Assembly: GCF_036488675.1 (NCBI RefSeq)
Contig: NZ_CP133150.1
Location: 186,001-250,000 of the forward strand
Origin: Sinorhizobium chiapasense
GTDB lineage: Bacteria > Pseudomonadota > Alphaproteobacteria > Rhizobiales > Rhizobiaceae
Reading direction: 5' to 3'
DNA: 64,000 nt
Shown here: one piece after another, positions 63,280 to 64,000 of the stretch
How the letters are laid out: every line of letters begins with the position of its first letter
How positions within the stretch are numbered: the first letter of the stretch is position 1
Program-made: the position numbers and the translations under genes
Notes under the pieces: generated by a model
The model's database searches: none
What the model was told of the DNA's origin: nothing
Seen by the model: only the letters and a program-made list of their open reading frames with translations

Positions 63280-64000
63280 ATGCACGATACCAGTGTCGCA
63301 CCGCTGCTTCAGATCAAGGATCTTCGCGTCCGGTTCGAGTCGACACGCGGATCCACCGAGATTTTGCGCGGCATCGATCTGCATATCGGGCGCGGCGAGA
63401 TTCTCGGCCTTGTCGGGGAGTCGGGATGCGGAAAAAGTGTTACCTGGCTTGCCGTCCTTCGGGTACTTGGACGGCAAGCAAGGACTACCGGTTCCGTTCT
63501 GTTCGAAGGATCGAACCTTCTGAGTCTCAACGAAAAAGCCATGGCTGCCCTTCGTGGCCGGCGCTTGGCAATGATTGTCCAAGATGCCACAGCGTCACTT
63601 AATCCGATCCACACGATCGGATTTCAGCTTGCCGAAACACTGGTTCTGCATCGCAAGTTCGGATGGAGCACCGCGCGCGCTGAAGCAAAGCGATTGCTCG
63701 ATCGGGTTCGAATACCAGCTGCAGAGCGACGCCTCGGTCAATACCCTCACGAGCTCTCCGGGGGCACGAACCAACGCGTGGCAATCGCCATGGCCTTGGC
63801 AGGAGAGCCGGACCTGCTTGTCGCAGACGAACCCACAACTGCGCTCGACGTCACAGTGCAGGCTCAAGTTTTGGACCTGCTCAGAGAGATCAGGAGCGAC
63901 ACGGGCATGTCAATTGTCCTTATCTCACATGATCTAGGCGTCGTGCGCGAAACCAGCGACCGGATTGCCGTGATGTATGCGGGAAGACTCGTGGAGATGG
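63280..64000 (+). CDS. OppD/DppD-type ABC ATPase (cut by the window end)
   Basis: The frame from ATG 63280 is open to the window edge (240 codons). Walker [11 protein letters not shown]-loop [14 protein letters not shown], signature [15 protein letters not shown], Walker [14 protein letters not shown] and H-loop [10 protein letters not shown] are intact, and the text follows OppD order. The signature has Thr-Asn instead of the more usual Met-x. It belongs with the binding protein; the permeases and OppF partner should follow beyond 64000 and could be the intact versions of the damaged set at 50-53.5 kb. Confidence 0.92.
   Translation, partial: MHDTSVAPLLQIKDLRVRFESTRGSTEILRGIDLHIGRGEILGLVGESGCGKSVTWLAVLRVLGRQARTTGSVLFEGSNLLSLNEKAMAALRGRRLAMIVQDATASLNPIHTIGFQLAETLVLHRKFGWSTARAEAKRLLDRVRIPAAERRLGQYPHELSGGTNQRVAIAMALAGEPDLLVADEPTTALDVTVQAQVLDLLREIRSDTGMSIVLISHDLGVVRETSDRIAVMYAGRLVEM

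Overview
The window reads as part of a symbiotic replicon (plasmid or island) of a Rhizobium-type alphaproteobacterium. It carries nodD, nodA, a nodN remnant and nifA, and it is dense in insertion sequences and broken genes. nodA has no nodB or nodC beside it, an arrangement known from R. etli-type bean symbionts. No tRNA, rRNA, CRISPR array or replication origin was seen.

Layout. 0-5 kb: a frameshifted succinate-semialdehyde dehydrogenase end, an Lrp/AsnC regulator, an M20 peptidase and a polar amino acid ABC transporter. 5-19 kb: the nod/nif zone, with IS30, IS91, IS110 and IS1595 remnants, a broken prolyl oligopeptidase, nodD, an AraC regulator, nodA, a nodN pseudogene containing a (CT)25 tract, thioesterase and FAD-monooxygenase remnants, nifA, a truncated TRAP solute-binding gene directly upstream of nifA, a LacI regulator with three palindromic operators, and a broken resolvase. 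19-29 kb: a degraded toxin-antitoxin pair, then a well-preserved high-GC operon (two flavin monooxygenases, M20 amidohydrolase, GNAT acetyltransferase, permease-ATPase fusion, two binding proteins, internally deleted monooxygenase, DsbA-fold isomerase). It matches in content the yxe/ytm-type pathways for S-alkylated cysteine salvage.

29-36 kb: packed and nested insertion sequences (two ISNCY-type elements, an IS30 split by an IS110-family element; one ISNCY element carries a passenger gene). 36-42.8 kb: an FkbM methyltransferase, a large HAD-domain protein, a mosaic of fragments copied from genes found further right, and another flavin monooxygenase. 44.5-47.9 kb: a tightly coupled operon of CDP-alcohol phosphatidyltransferase, an asparagine-synthase-like protein without the catalytic N-terminal cysteine, and a DUF4392/glutamate-cyclase-like protein. 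This is the best candidate for an undescribed biosynthetic system.

48.4-64 kb: a phosphonate/phosphoester regulon. It contains a TauD-like dioxygenase, two peptide-type ABC transporter operons (one damaged), an endonuclease/exonuclease/phosphatase-family enzyme, a metallophosphoesterase, a GntR/PhnF regulator, and the C-P lyase genes phnM and phnGHIJKL. Four promoter regions in this segment each pair a PHO box with a shared palindrome, ACATGT-CTAA-ACATGT or a close variant. That points to joint control by PhoB and the GntR regulator. No phnCDE transporter is present; the peptide-type transporter probably takes its place.
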